The notes: generated from the letters alone by a model not told the origin. Positions 37,991 through 46,779 are shown, counted from the first letter of the stretch. The stretch is 59,447 nt of DNA from Pseudomonadota bacterium (GCA_022566735.1 JADFIG010000020.1:1-59447); one strand, 5' to 3'. Numbers and translations are program-made.

Positions 37991-38821
37991 TTGCCCATCG
38001 CCATCGTCGCCATCTTCTCCCTGCTGCTGGTGGCGTGGTTCATCGGGCAACCGCTGTGGGTGGCCCGCCAGCGCGACCGCACCCAGGCCGACCCCTTCCC
38101 GCTGACCTGGCGCCGCATCCTGCGCCGCCGCGTGCCGCTGGTCGCGCTGCTGCCCGCTGACCTGCAACTGCAGCTCAAGAAGCACATCCAGGTCTTCCTG
38201 GCCGAAAAGGCTTTCATCGGCTGCAAGGGCCAGCCCATCACCGACGAGGTGCGCGTCACCATCGCCGCCCAGGCCTGCCTGCTGCTGCTCAACCGCCCCG
38301 GCGACTACTTCCCCGCACTGCGCCAGATCCTCGTCTACCCCAGCGCCTTCCTGGTCGAGCACGAACAGGTGGACGACGCCGGCGTCGTGCAGGCGCGGCG
38401 CGACCTGCGCTCCGGCGAATCGTGGCAACAGGGCCAGGTCATCCTGGCCTGGGACGATGTGTTGCGTGGCGCGGCCGACCCGCACGATGGCTGGAACGTC
38501 GTCATCCACGAGTTCGCGCACCAGCTGGACTCGCAGACCGGCCTGACCAACGGCGCGCCCGACCTGGGCTCGGCCGAGCGCTATGCGCAGTGGTCCGAGG
38601 CCATGCAGTCGGCCTACGACGCGCTGTGCGCGGACACCGACGCCTGGGAAACCGGCGGCCCCGAGCCCTTCCTCGACCCTTACGGCGCCAGCGACCCGGC
38701 CGAGTTCTTCGCCGTCGTCACCGAGACCTTCTTCGAGCGGCCGCGCGCCCTCTCGACGGCCCACCCCGAGCTCTACCGCGAGCTCAGCCGCTTCTACCGC
38801 GTGCACCCGGCCGGCTGGTGA
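37991..38821 (+). CDS. mtfA: Zinc peptidase MtfA (Mlc titration factor family)
   Basis: 276 residues from a TTG start at 37991; no ATG fits, and GGAG lies 5 bp upstream. An N-terminal hydrophobic helix (PIAIVAIFSLLLVAWFIG) is an addition relative to E. coli MtfA and may anchor it in the membrane. The catalytic core has the HExxH zinc motif as H173-E174-F-A-H177 and a third ligand Glu in DPAEFF (~E238). MtfA is an M90 peptidase that in E. coli binds the repressor Mlc. It lies 86 bp after the copper receptor; cotranscription is possible. Confidence 0.9.
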   Translation: MPIAIVAIFSLLLVAWFIGQPLWVARQRDRTQADPFPLTWRRILRRRVPLVALLPADLQLQLKKHIQVFLAEKAFIGCKGQPITDEVRVTIAAQACLLLLNRPGDYFPALRQILVYPSAFLVEHEQVDDAGVVQARRDLRSGESWQQGQVILAWDDVLRGAADPHDGWNVVIHEFAHQLDSQTGLTNGAPDLGSAERYAQWSEAMQSAYDALCADTDAWETGGPEPFLDPYGASDPAEFFAVVTETFFERPRALSTAHPELYRELSRFYRVHPAGW

Positions 38822-38872
38822 CGCCCGCGCCCGCGGTGACCGGGCGTGCTCCGCGCCCCAGGCCGGTCGGCC

Positions 38873-39106
38873 TCAGCAGCGCCCGGAACGCCGGCTGCGC
38901 GGCTGCAGCTTGTCCAGCTCGGCGAGTTGCTGCTTGAGCAGGATCAGCAGGGTGCGCGCGTCATCGACGGGCAGGCTCAGGCAGCTCGTGACCTGCTCAT
39001 CCCGGGCCGGGCGAGGCTGCACCAGGATGTCGACTCCCAGCTCGATCAGACCGTGTGCATGCTTTGCCGATTTCAGGCGCTGGATTTCGATGTCGTAAGT
39101 TTTCAT
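38873..39106 (-). CDS. Small conserved-looking protein of unknown function
   Basis: 77 residues starting MKTYDIEIQRLKSAKHAHGL. A short charged N-terminus is followed by a Leu-rich helix (LPVDDARTLLILLKQQLAELDKLQ) that could form a coiled coil, then a basic tail. I recognise no domain. GGGGAA lies at a proper distance from ATG 39106, supporting a real gene. It is downstream of the MpaB-family gene on the same strand (69 bp), and convergent with mtfA. Confidence 0.65.
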   Translation of the reverse strand: MKTYDIEIQRLKSAKHAHGLIELGVDILVQPRPARDEQVTSCLSLPVDDARTLLILLKQQLAELDKLQPRSRRSGRC

Positions 39107-39174
39107 GCGCGTTCCCCGCACGGACAAGCGCGGGATTATGCGCCTGGGCCTCACCCTGGGCCCACCGGCCCGGC

Positions 39175-40515
39175 TCAAGACGCGGTTGAAGACGCTGCGC
39201 CGGCCTTCACGGTGGCGAGCTCGCGCAAGGCCGGCGCCTGCTCGCCGAACAGGATCGGCAGGTAGGCCCGCTGGCGCCGCCGCCCCCACGCCATCAAACG
39301 CTCGCGCCCGCCAGGCAAGGCCCGCATCAGGCGGTGCAAGGGCTGGTGGAAGGCCATCATGGCCAGCGGGTACCAGGGCAGGCGCCACACGGGCAGGCCC
39401 AGGCCGCGCAGGGTGTCGTTGCCCATGCAGGCCCGCGCGATGCTCAGCTGCATGGCCCGGTTGAAGCGTCCCGTCAGCACGGGCCAGCGGGCGTAGTGGC
39501 GGTGCAGTGGCTCGTCGGCCAGGGCCCGGGCCAGGCGGGCGCTGTCGGCATCGGCCATGCGCTGCGTCAGCAGGTTGGCGTGCAGCAGGCGCATGGCCGC
39601 CTGCTCGGCCCCTCCCTCGGCCCCTGCCTCGGTCACATCCTGCGCGTGCAGGTGGTCCTCGCGCACACCGTTCACCCAGGCGATGTAGCGCCACAGGTGC
39701 AGCACCGCCTCTTTCTCGTCGCCGCGCAGCGGCACGCCCACGAGCTTGAGCCCCAGCAGGTAGACGATGCTGAAGCCCAGGTAGGTGGCCTGCATGTCGG
39801 TCTGGTTGACGGGCAGGCCCAGGTCGGCCGCATCCCAGCTCGGCCGCTGCGACAGCTGGCGGCGCACCATGGCGTGGATGATGCGCACCCGCAGCGTGCC
39901 CTTGAAGCCCTCGCCAAAGCGCGTCATGGCGCCCGGCTCGGTCACGTCGATCCACCATTTCGTGGTTTCGGCAATGCGCCGCGCCGCGCCCTTTTCCAGC
40001 GCCCCCGTGGCCAGCAGCGCCTGGTTGACGGCCGCCAGCTGGTAGCCCGCCATCAGCCCCGTCACCGCCAGGGCCCGCATGCCGGCACGGCCACCCAGGC
40101 CGCACACGCGGGCCCCCTCCTCCAGCAACTCGTCGCGCACCCAGGCGGGCCGCGCCTCGACGGCATCGAAGAAGGCGCGCAGTTCGGCATCGGCGTCAGG
40201 GGCCAGCCCGGGCAGGCCGCCCACCCCCAGCTCGATGGCCTGCTGCACCAGCGGCCAGGCCTCGCGCATGCCCCGCCGGTGCATCCAGTTCACCAGGCGG
40301 TCGGCGGCCGCATCGCCCAGCCAGAGGCCCTCGCCGATGTGGCGGAACTCGGCCTCGGAGGGCTCGGGCGTGCCGCGCGGCAACTGGCCCACGATCAGGG
40401 ACGCGGCACGGCGGGCGCGGACCACATCGCTGAGGTGGCGGCGCGGCAGGTCGGTGGCCGCGGCCTGGGACATCGGCTCGGCGGCAGACGCGCCGTGGGA
40501 GATGGCGACGCTCAT
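39175..40515 (-). CDS. MpaB-family (DUF2236) oxygenase-like protein
   Basis: 446 residues from ATG 40515, preceded by GAGAGGAG. DUF2236 features include NQTDMQATYLGFSIVYLLGL, RIAETTKWWIDVTEPGAMTRFGEGFKGTLRVRIIHAMVRR, and YIAWVNGVREDHL; the conserved His and acidic residues fit the heme-binding fold of the latex-clearing protein and MpaB family. Substrate unknown. Third gene of a leftward set AraC regulator - SDR - this gene, 53 bp after the SDR. Confidence 0.82.
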   Translation of the reverse strand: MSVAISHGASAAEPMSQAAATDLPRRHLSDVVRARRAASLIVGQLPRGTPEPSEAEFRHIGEGLWLGDAAADRLVNWMHRRGMREAWPLVQQAIELGVGGLPGLAPDADAELRAFFDAVEARPAWVRDELLEEGARVCGLGGRAGMRALAVTGLMAGYQLAAVNQALLATGALEKGAARRIAETTKWWIDVTEPGAMTRFGEGFKGTLRVRIIHAMVRRQLSQRPSWDAADLGLPVNQTDMQATYLGFSIVYLLGLKLVGVPLRGDEKEAVLHLWRYIAWVNGVREDHLHAQDVTEAGAEGGAEQAAMRLLHANLLTQRMADADSARLARALADEPLHRHYARWPVLTGRFNRAMQLSIARACMGNDTLRGLGLPVWRLPWYPLAMMAFHQPLHRLMRALPGGRERLMAWGRRRQRAYLPILFGEQAPALRELATVKAGAASSTAS

Positions 40516-40568
40516 GCGGGGCTCCTCTCGGTAACGGACAGGGAACAGCAGCGAAGGCCCACCCCGGC

Positions 40569-41438
40569 TCAGGCCACGGCCGGCGGGTCGAGGAACAAAT
40601 CGAGGATGGGCGCCACCCCTGGCTTGACGAGGTAGGGCGAAAAGTCCCTCACACCGGCCTCGCGCAGCACGGCCTCGTCGATCAGGCTGCGGCCGCTCAG
40701 CTCGCGCGCGGATGCCGTGAGGATGCGGTGCGCCGCGTCGGCCATGATCTCGGGCTTGCGGCCCATCTCGCCCAGGCCCACCTGGGCCACGTTCAGCGCC
40801 GAGGTCGCGATGATGGTCTGCGGCCACAGCGTGTTGACGGCGATGCCCAGCGGGCGGAACTCCTCGGCCATGCCCAGGGCGATCAGGCTCATGCCGTACT
40901 TGGACGCGGTGTAGGCGGCGTGCACGCCCAGCCACTTGGGGTCGAGGTTGATCGGGGGAGACAGCACCAGCACGTGCGGGTTGGCAGCGCGCTGCAGGTG
41001 CGGCAGGCAGGCCTGCGTGCAGGCAAAGGTGCCGCGCACATTGATGTCCATCATCAGGTCGTAGCGCTTGAGCGAGGTCTCGGCCGTGCGCGTCAGGCTG
41101 ATCGCGCTGGCGTTGTTGACCAGGATGTCGATGCCGCCGAAGTGCTCGGCCGCACGCGCCACCGCCGCCTGCACCGCGTCCTCGTCACGGATGTCCACCT
41201 GGAGGGCCAGCGCCCGGCCGCCCGCCGCCTCGATCTCGGCCGCCGCCGTGTGGATGGTGCCCGGCAGGCGCGGGTCGGGCTCGGCCGTCTTGGCGGCGAC
41301 GACGATGTGGGCGCCATCGCGCGCCGCACGCAGCGCGATGGCCAGGCCGATGCCACGGCTGGCACCGGTGATGAACAGGGTCTTGCCCTTCAGGGATGGG
41401 GTGGGGGAAGCGGGTGACGTGGACGAAGGCGAGGTCAT
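40569..41438 (-). CDS. Short-chain dehydrogenase/reductase, HSDL2-like
   Basis: 289 residues from ATG 41438 with GGAG ahead. Rossmann motif TGASRGIGLAIALRAARDGA (~20-40), NNAS, and an active site Tyr-Lys in YTASKYGMSL. Before it, SPPINLDPKWLG replaces the usual SS, resembling the hydroxysteroid dehydrogenase-like 2 (HSDL2) type seen in lipid metabolism. NAD(P)-dependent oxidation or reduction of an unknown alcohol or ketone. It lies 130 bp after the AraC-type gene and before the MpaB-like gene. Confidence 0.87.
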   Translation of the reverse strand: MTSPSSTSPASPTPSLKGKTLFITGASRGIGLAIALRAARDGAHIVVAAKTAEPDPRLPGTIHTAAAEIEAAGGRALALQVDIRDEDAVQAAVARAAEHFGGIDILVNNASAISLTRTAETSLKRYDLMMDINVRGTFACTQACLPHLQRAANPHVLVLSPPINLDPKWLGVHAAYTASKYGMSLIALGMAEEFRPLGIAVNTLWPQTIIATSALNVAQVGLGEMGRKPEIMADAAHRILTASARELSGRSLIDEAVLREAGVRDFSPYLVKPGVAPILDLFLDPPAVA

Positions 41439-41568
41439 GGGCACTCCGGTCGGATCCGGTTGGCAAAGCACGGCGACATGCAGCGCTGGCCGACACCCTA
41501 GCCCGGTCGCGGGCGCCCGGCTTGTGTCCAGTGGCTGAGCACGGGCAAACCCCGATCAGCGCCTGCCC

Positions 41569-42444
41569 TCAGCGCCTGCCCTTGTCCTCGTCGGACATCA
41601 CGCGCACCAGCCGCGCGCCCGCCATGATCTCGCTGGGACGAAAGCCCGTCACCTGCCGGATGGTGTGGCTGAAGTGGCTGGCGTCCGGGTAGCCCAGGGC
41701 CTGGGCGATGTGGGTCAGGTTATCGCCGCTGCGCACGCAGGGCAGCAGGCTGCGCGCACGCTTCCAGGCCCGGAAGGCGCGCCAGGACACGCCCAGCTCC
41801 GCCTTGAACAGGTGCAGAAAGCGCGACACCGACAGCCCGCAGCACCTGGCCGCATCGGCGGCGTCCACCACATCGGCCGGCGCCAGTGCCATGCGGGCCG
41901 CCACCGACGCGATGCGCGCATCCAGGGCGCGGGCAGGCAAGTCCGTGCCGAACAGCAAGGTGTCCAGCGTCGCATCATCGAGCGCCTGGCCATCGGGCTG
42001 CGCATCCAGGGCCGCGCACACCTGCACCACCCGCGCCAGCCACGCGTCCGCATCGCCGGGGGGCGCGCCCGCGGGCCACGCCAGCGCCGAAGGGTCCACG
42101 GACTCGGGCTCGACCATCACGCACAGCACCGTCGCCAGCTCCGAGGCCCCGGCAATGCGGTGCGGCACCTGCGGCGGCACCCACACGGTGTGGGCGGCGA
42201 CCGGGGCATGGGCGACCGAAGCGTTCGCTGTGCCGGCCTCCCCGTCCAGCGACAGCAGCAGCGGCGACGCCACGCAGGCATACAGTGTGTGCGAGCCCAG
42301 CACCCGCCCGTCCGGCCGCCCCAGCAGCCCGTGGTAAGCCACCCGCGCCACCGTGGTGGACAGGTGGCCGAGGGGCAGCTCGTGGGGCAGCGCATGGGAC
42401 GCGGCCATGGGCGAAGGTGTGGGGAGGTCCGATGGAGCCTGCAT
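41569..42444 (-). CDS. AraC-family transcriptional regulator
   Basis: 291 residues from ATG 42444 (further upstream frame is not conserved). An N-terminal cupin-like sensor region (VWVPPQVPHRIAGASELATVL) precedes two helix-turn-helix motifs (AARCCGLSVSRFLHLFKAELGVSWRAF and NLTHIAQALGYPDASHFSHTIRQVTGFRPSE). Likely controls the SDR and MpaB-like genes that follow on the same strand. Inducer unknown. Confidence 0.9.
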   Translation of the reverse strand: MQAPSDLPTPSPMAASHALPHELPLGHLSTTVARVAYHGLLGRPDGRVLGSHTLYACVASPLLLSLDGEAGTANASVAHAPVAAHTVWVPPQVPHRIAGASELATVLCVMVEPESVDPSALAWPAGAPPGDADAWLARVVQVCAALDAQPDGQALDDATLDTLLFGTDLPARALDARIASVAARMALAPADVVDAADAARCCGLSVSRFLHLFKAELGVSWRAFRAWKRARSLLPCVRSGDNLTHIAQALGYPDASHFSHTIRQVTGFRPSEIMAGARLVRVMSDEDKGRR

Positions 42445-42641
42445 GCGCCGGATTATCGGTTCACCCGCACAGCGCGAGGCTGTGTCAGGCTGGCGGAAGC
42501 TGCGATGTGTCTGAAGTTCATCTGTGCACCATGGATGCTGAAGTTGCGTTGGAGAATTCACTCAAACCTTCAACCTGGCTTAAAAGTCAAGCGCCCGATG
42601 CCGCCGTGAGGCACCACACCGCACGAGCGGGCGCCCCTCGC

Positions 42642-42933
42642 CTAGGGCGACGTCTTCTTGCCCGTCGAAAGCCCCAGCGTGCCCAGCACCCGCTGCGCGT
42701 TGTCTTCGCAGTCCATGCCCTCGGGCTTGGCGCCGATCAACTGGATGAGCGACATCAAATGCGCCTTGCTCTGCGCCAGCTTGACCTCCATCGACTCGAT
42801 GTCGGCGATCTTCTTGCGCAGGGCCGCGATCAAGTCGTCATGCTGCCACTGGCTCAGGTCATCGGGCATCACCTGCTTGATCTCGTCCAGGGTGAAGCCC
42901 GTCTGCTGTGCGTTCACGATGATGGACAGCACC
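42642..42933 (-). pseudogene. MerR-family regulator, 5'-truncated remnant
   Basis: The translation VLSIIVNAQQTGFTLDEIKQVMPDD through KPEGMDCEDNAQRVLGTLGL is the C-terminal half of a MerR regulator: the end of the wHTH region and the coiled dimer helix (LIAALRKKIADIESMEVKLAQSKAHLMSLIQL). The DNA-binding N-terminus (~65 residues) is missing. At about 42933-42936 the sequence passes directly into an old-yellow-enzyme remnant on the opposite strand, so the shared promoter region and both 5' ends were lost together. Confidence 0.8.
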
Positions 42934-42935
42934 GC

Positions 42936-43503
42936 CACGGCCGCCAGATGCCGGCAGCGCTCCAGCAGGACACCATCGCGCCTTCCGAGGTGCCCATGGA
43001 CCTGGGCAACTTCTCCAGGCAGTTCGCCCCTCCCCGGGCCATGAGCGAAGCCGACATCGCCGACGTCCTGGCCCGCTTCGTCAAGACCTCCGTGCTGGCC
43101 GAGCAGTCCGGTTTCTCCGGCGTGCAGATCCACGCGGCCCACGGCTACCTGCTCAGCCAGTTCCTGTCGCCCCTCACGAACAAGCGCAGCGACCGCTGGG
43201 GCGGCCGCACCCTGGCACGCGAGGCCTACTTCCTGGAGTTCGCCAAGGACATCGCCGCGGTGGCCGCCATGCCCGTCATGGTGACCGGTGGCATCCGCCG
43301 CCTGCCGGTGGCCGAGCAGGTGCTGGCCACCGGCATCGACATGGTCGGCATGGGCACGGCGCTGGCCATCAACCCTGCACCGCCTCAGCCTGGGCCGACG
43401 CACCCACCCGGACGTGGCACCGGCATGGGCGCTCGTCACGCAGCAGGTGGACACCCTGGTGCGGACCTGGCGGTACAGGCGCTGGGTGCGCAGCCTGGCG
43501 TGA
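42936..43503 (+). pseudogene. Old yellow enzyme (NADH:flavin oxidoreductase) remnant
   Basis: Starts mid-domain at GRQMPAALQQ and continues through GVQIHAAHGYLLSQFLSPLTNKRSDRWGG, active-site and FMN-binding pieces of the family. Then about 80 residues are missing and RTLAREAYFLEFAKDIA, VMVTGGIRR, VGMGTALAINP follow in the same frame. A second lesion near 43374 changes frame; the C-terminal piece HRLSLGRRTHP..VTQQVDTLVRTWRYRRWV ends at 43503. An intact gene would be near 400 codons; about 189 remain. It is divergent from the merR remnant and nonfunctional. Confidence 0.82.
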
Positions 43504-43649
43504 GGACTGGGGTGATCAAGCGATCGGTGCGTCGTGGTGCTGCACCTCGTACAGCGCCCAGGTTCCAGCTTGCCGAGATCAGCCGCGCGTCCATGGCCTG
43601 CCGTGCCATTGCTTCTGGCGTCATCCCTGAACACTCCCGTTTTCTCTAT

Positions 43650-44024
43650 TTATGCCGGCCACAAGCCGGAAAAATCGAATGACAGCTGCCGGTGATGCCG
43701 AATGGACAACAGGTACACACCCTCGTTCATCACCGCATAAAGCATCAGGTAGTCGCCATGCAGGTACACGCGCAGGCTGTCTGCGGCTCCAGCAGGCAAC
43801 TTACTCAATTGCTCCAGCGCTTCGACCGACTGCGGTGGCTGGTCGAGGTAGCGGCGCCCCATCAGCGGAAAGCGCGCGAGGTTCGGCACCACGGTTGCGC
43901 GCAGGCCTGCCAGCAGGTCGTCATAGGCAAACGCGGCATCGGCCTCCGTCAGGAAGGCCTCGATGGCGTGGAGTCGCGCCAGGAAGCTGTCGGTCAGCTC
44001 GACGCGACACAAAGCCTCAGCCAC
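43650..44024 (-). CDS. RelE/ParE-type toxin
   Basis: 124 residues. Toxin-fold features are VELTDSFLARLHAIEAFL, LRATVVPNLARFPLMGRRY and the terminal strands LRVYLHGDYLMLYAVMNEGVYLLSIRHHRQLSFDF. ParE/RelE toxins act on gyrase or mRNA; which applies is not clear. Its ATG overlaps the end of the upstream antitoxin gene by 8 bp, the usual antitoxin-first arrangement. Confidence 0.87.
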   Translation of the reverse strand: MAEALCRVELTDSFLARLHAIEAFLTEADAAFAYDDLLAGLRATVVPNLARFPLMGRRYLDQPPQSVEALEQLSKLPAGAADSLRVYLHGDYLMLYAVMNEGVYLLSIRHHRQLSFDFSGLWPA

Positions 44025-44343
44025 GGCTCTTCACAGGCTTGGTTGCCGGCCGCGCAGCGGCGCGACGCTTCTGAAGGGTCGCCAAGGCCTGGTCGGCATC
44101 TTGAGTGCGCCCCGCGACGATGTCTTCCAGGCCTCTGCGGGCGTCGTCGATCAGCAGCAGGTGAATGCGCTCGCGTTCAAGGCGGTGGTAGTAGTCGAGC
44201 CGGTCCGCATCGATCAGTGCCACATAGCTCTCACCGTTCTTGGTGATGATCTTTTCGGCACCGGCTTTCACCTGGTCGGCCAGCTCAGAAAGATTGGAGC
44301 GCGCCTGGGTGAGGGGCACCACATCACGGGCTGAGATGGACAT
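44017..44343 (-). CDS. Phd/YefM-family antitoxin
   Basis: 108 residues from ATG 44343, with GAGGAG upstream. The N-terminus (MSISARDVVPLTQARSNLSELADQVKAGAEKIITKNGESYVALID) is the Phd/YefM DNA-binding fold; the C-terminal helix (EDIVAGRTQDADQALATLQKR) would neutralise the toxin encoded just downstream. Such antitoxins repress their own operon; a near-perfect 20-bp palindrome sits 17 bp upstream. Confidence 0.87.
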   Translation of the reverse strand: MSISARDVVPLTQARSNLSELADQVKAGAEKIITKNGESYVALIDADRLDYYHRLERERIHLLLIDDARRGLEDIVAGRTQDADQALATLQKRRAAARPATKPVKSRG

Positions 44344-44359
44344 GACCGACTCCTCGAAG

Positions 44360-44379
44360 CTGCTCAGAATTCTGTGCAG
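44360..44379. promoter_or_regulatory. Palindromic operator of the toxin-antitoxin pair
   Basis: CTGCTCAGAATTCTGTGCAG is a 20-bp palindrome with one mismatched pair (positions 5/16) and a perfect 10-bp centre CAGAATTCTG. It lies 17 bp upstream of the antitoxin start codon, where Phd/YefM proteins bind to autoregulate. Function is inferred from symmetry and place. Confidence 0.6.
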
Positions 44380-44447
44380 TTTACTGGAAGACCGCCACGA
44401 TGTGATCGACACGGCTGCCGCGCGCCGCATTCGAAAGCGATGGGGAG

Positions 44448-44727
44448 TGGTAGGCCGTGTTGGACTTGAACCAACGACCAAAGGATTCCGGTTTGTGTCC
44501 ATTTCTGGACTCCCTGGACTATGCCTTCGCCATGGGCCAAAGGCCTGAAGGCGGGCGCCGTCTAGTCTCTACACCTTCCCGATGATCCGGGCTTGGCTCG
44601 GCATTGCCTTGCGCCTTGCGGCCGTCAGGTTTCACCGACTTTGACGCCATTCACGCACCCGGTTTCCCTGGGTGGTGCACAACTTTCGCTATGAGTCCTC
44701 TGCTCTGACCAACTGAGCTAACGGCCC
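44448..44727 (-). tRNA. tRNA-Ile(CAU), interrupted by a group I intron
   Basis: Removing the intron leaves a 77-nt tRNA: acceptor GGGCCGT/ACGGCCT, D arm GCTC..GAGC, anticodon stem GAGGA/TCCTT with loop CTCATAA (anticodon CAT), T stem GTTGG/CCAAC with TTCAAGT, and encoded CCA at 44448-44450. This matches tRNA-Ile2 (the CAU tRNA whose C is changed to lysidine, reading AUA) rather than the Met tRNAs, by similarity to the E. coli and Burkholderia genes. A TAGAAT -10-like box (44739-44744) and GC-rich discriminator precede it. Located downstream of hrcA, same strand. Confidence 0.93.
44488..44690 (-). ncRNA. Group I intron (203 nt) in the tRNA anticodon loop
   Basis: Inserted after the U of the CAU anticodon (exon ..CTCAT / AATCC..). 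The intron ends in a G, and the exon CAU can pair with GTG near its 5' end (AAAGTTGTGCACC), giving P1 with a U-G pair. Core sequences GCCGAGCCAAGC (P3-P6 region), GTGTAGAGACTAGACGGC and GAAGGCATAGTCCAGGGAG (P7/P3) match the Azoarcus tRNA-Ile(CAU) intron, a 205-nt self-splicing RNA, in order and character. There is no open frame for a homing endonuclease inside. Expected to self-splice; this was not tested. Confidence 0.92.
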
Positions 44728-44760
44728 ACTCGGGGCGCATTCTAGCCTCGCGAGCGCCCC

Positions 44761-45780
44761 TCACTTCTGACTCAGCGCGTTGGACACCAGCCGCGAGGTG
44801 ATGTCCACGATCTCGATCATGCGGTCGTAGGCCATGCGCGTGGGGCCGATGACGCCCAGCGTGCCCACCACCTGCCCGTTGATCTGGTAGGGCGCCGACA
44901 CCACCGAGAGTTCCTCGAAGGGCACGATCTGGCTTTCGCCGCCGATGTAGATGTTCACGCCCTCGGCGCGGCTGGAGCCGTCGAGCAGGCGCATCAACTG
45001 GGTCTTCTGCTCGAACAGGTCGAACATGCGGCGCAACGACCCCAGGTCGCTGGAGAAATCCTGCACCGTCAGCAGGTTGCGCTCGCCGGAGACCACGACC
45101 TTGTCCGTGCTCTCGGCCATCACCTCGCTGCCGGCCTGCACGGCCGCCTGCATCAGCACGGCCATGTCGGCGCGCAGCACCTCGACCTCGTGTTTCAGGC
45201 GCTCGCGCATCTCCTCGATGGACAGGCCCGAGTAGTGCGCGTTGAGCTGGTTGCTGGCCTCGATGAGCTGGGACTGCGTGTGGTCCTGGGCGGTGAAGAT
45301 GACGCGGTTCTGCACATCGCCATCGGGCGCGACCAGGATGACCAGGATGCGGCGCTCGCCCAGGCGCAGGAACTCGATGTGGCGGAACACCGTGGCCTTG
45401 CGCGGCGCCGTCACCACGCCGACGAACTGCGAGAGGCTGGAGAGCATCTGCGCGGCGTTCGAGATCACGCGCTGGGGCTGGTCGGGCTGGAGCTGGTCGC
45501 GGGTCTGGTGGGCGAGCTCGTCGAGGCTGAGCGGGCGCGCCGTCAGCATGGTGTCCACGAACAGACGGTAGCCGCGCGCCGTGGGCACCCGCCCGGCCGA
45601 GGTGTGCGGGCTGACGATGAGGCCGAGCTCTTCGAGGTCGGCCATGACGTTGCGGATGGTGGCCGCCGACAGCTCCAGGCCCGAGGCGCGCGAGAGCGTG
45701 CGCGAACCCACCGGTTGCCCGTCGGCGATGTAGCGCTCCACCAGCGCTTTCAGGAGGATCTTGGCTCGGTCGTCCAGCAT
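44761..45780 (-). CDS. hrcA: Heat-inducible transcription repressor HrcA
   Basis: 339 residues. N-terminal winged helix ([62 protein letters not shown]) followed by the HrcA sensor and dimer domain ending [13 protein letters not shown]. HrcA binds CIRCE inverted repeats before chaperone operons such as groESL. AGGA lies ahead of the ATG. I found no CIRCE-like repeat within the 92 bp between hrcA and nadK, so it does not appear to be autoregulated here. Confidence 0.96.
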   Translation of the reverse strand: MLDDRAKILLKALVERYIADGQPVGSRTLSRASGLELSAATIRNVMADLEELGLIVSPHTSAGRVPTARGYRLFVDTMLTARPLSLDELAHQTRDQLQPDQPQRVISNAAQMLSSLSQFVGVVTAPRKATVFRHIEFLRLGERRILVILVAPDGDVQNRVIFTAQDHTQSQLIEASNQLNAHYSGLSIEEMRERLKHEVEVLRADMAVLMQAAVQAGSEVMAESTDKVVVSGERNLLTVQDFSSDLGSLRRMFDLFEQKTQLMRLLDGSSRAEGVNIYIGGESQIVPFEELSVVSAPYQINGQVVGTLGVIGPTRMAYDRMIEIVDITSRLVSNALSQK

Positions 45781-45872
45781 GGTGTCCTCATTCTAGATGC
45801 CACCCGTTCCCAGGGTACGCCCGCCCCGCAGACGGGCCGTTCTGACACAGACGCTGTGGTGTAATTCTTGGC

Positions 45873-46775
45873 ATGTCTCGCACGCTCCCCTGCCGCTTCC
45901 GCCATGCCGCCCTGGTCGGCAAATACCAGGCTCGCGGCATCCGTGCGGTGCTGGAGGATGTGGCGCACCTGCTGGTGCGTGCCGGCCTGGATGTCTCCCT
46001 GGAAGCCGAAACCGCGCTGAACACCGGCATGGCCGACTACCCGGCCCTGTCCATCAAGGAAATCGGGCAGCAGTGCGACGTGGCCGTCGTGCTCGGTGGC
46101 GACGGCACCATGCTGGCCATCGCGCGCGAGCTGGCCCGCTTCAACATCCCGCTCATCGGCATCAACCAGGGGCGCCTGGGCTTCATCACCGACATCCAGC
46201 TGAAAGACGTGGCCACCGCCGTGCCGCTCATCCTCAGCGGCCAGTACGAGGAAGAGCACCGCGCCATGCTGGAAGGCGCCGTGCTGCGCCCGCACAACGG
46301 CGGCGAGATGGAAACCATCTACGAGGGCTTTGCCATCAACGAGGTGGTGGTCAGCCGCGGTGCCACGGCCAGCATGGTCGAGCTGCGTGCCGAGGTGGAC
46401 GGCCAGTTCATCGCCAACTACCGCGCCGACGGCCTGATCGTGGCCTCGCCCACCGGCTCCTCGGCCTACGCCATGTCGGCGGGCGGCCCCATCCTGCACC
46501 CGGCCCTCGGTGGCTGGGTGGTGGTGCCGATCGCCTCGCACACGCTGTCGAACCGGCCCATCGTCATTCCCGACACGGGCACGGTGACCATCGAGATCGT
46601 GGCCGGCCGCGACGCCAGCATGAACTTCGACATGCAAAGCCTAGCCAGCCTGTTGCACGGCGACCGCGTGACGGTGCGCCGCTCGGCCTACACGGTGCGC
46701 TTCCTGCACCCGCAAGGCTGGAACTATTACGCCACCCTGCGCCGCAAGCTGCGCTGGAACGAGGGAGTGAGTTGA
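45873..46775 (+). CDS. nadK: NAD kinase
   Basis: 300 residues. Key motifs are GGDGTML (Gly-Gly-Asp, ~81-87), [36 protein letters not shown] and the C-terminal HRRSAYTV-like strand. It phosphorylates NAD to NADP with ATP in the cytosol. Divergent from hrcA, an arrangement (hrcA, nadK, recN) common in betaproteobacteria; recN begins 5 bp downstream. Confidence 0.97.
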   Translation: MSRTLPCRFRHAALVGKYQARGIRAVLEDVAHLLVRAGLDVSLEAETALNTGMADYPALSIKEIGQQCDVAVVLGGDGTMLAIARELARFNIPLIGINQGRLGFITDIQLKDVATAVPLILSGQYEEEHRAMLEGAVLRPHNGGEMETIYEGFAINEVVVSRGATASMVELRAEVDGQFIANYRADGLIVASPTGSSAYAMSAGGPILHPALGGWVVVPIASHTLSNRPIVIPDTGTVTIEIVAGRDASMNFDMQSLASLLHGDRVTVRRSAYTVRFLHPQGWNYYATLRRKLRWNEGVS

Positions 46776-46779
46776 GACC

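Noticed and set aside
45781..45872. Possible CIRCE operator near hrcA
   Set aside because: Neither half-site TTAGCACTC nor GAGTGCTAA, nor a spaced degenerate pair, is present.
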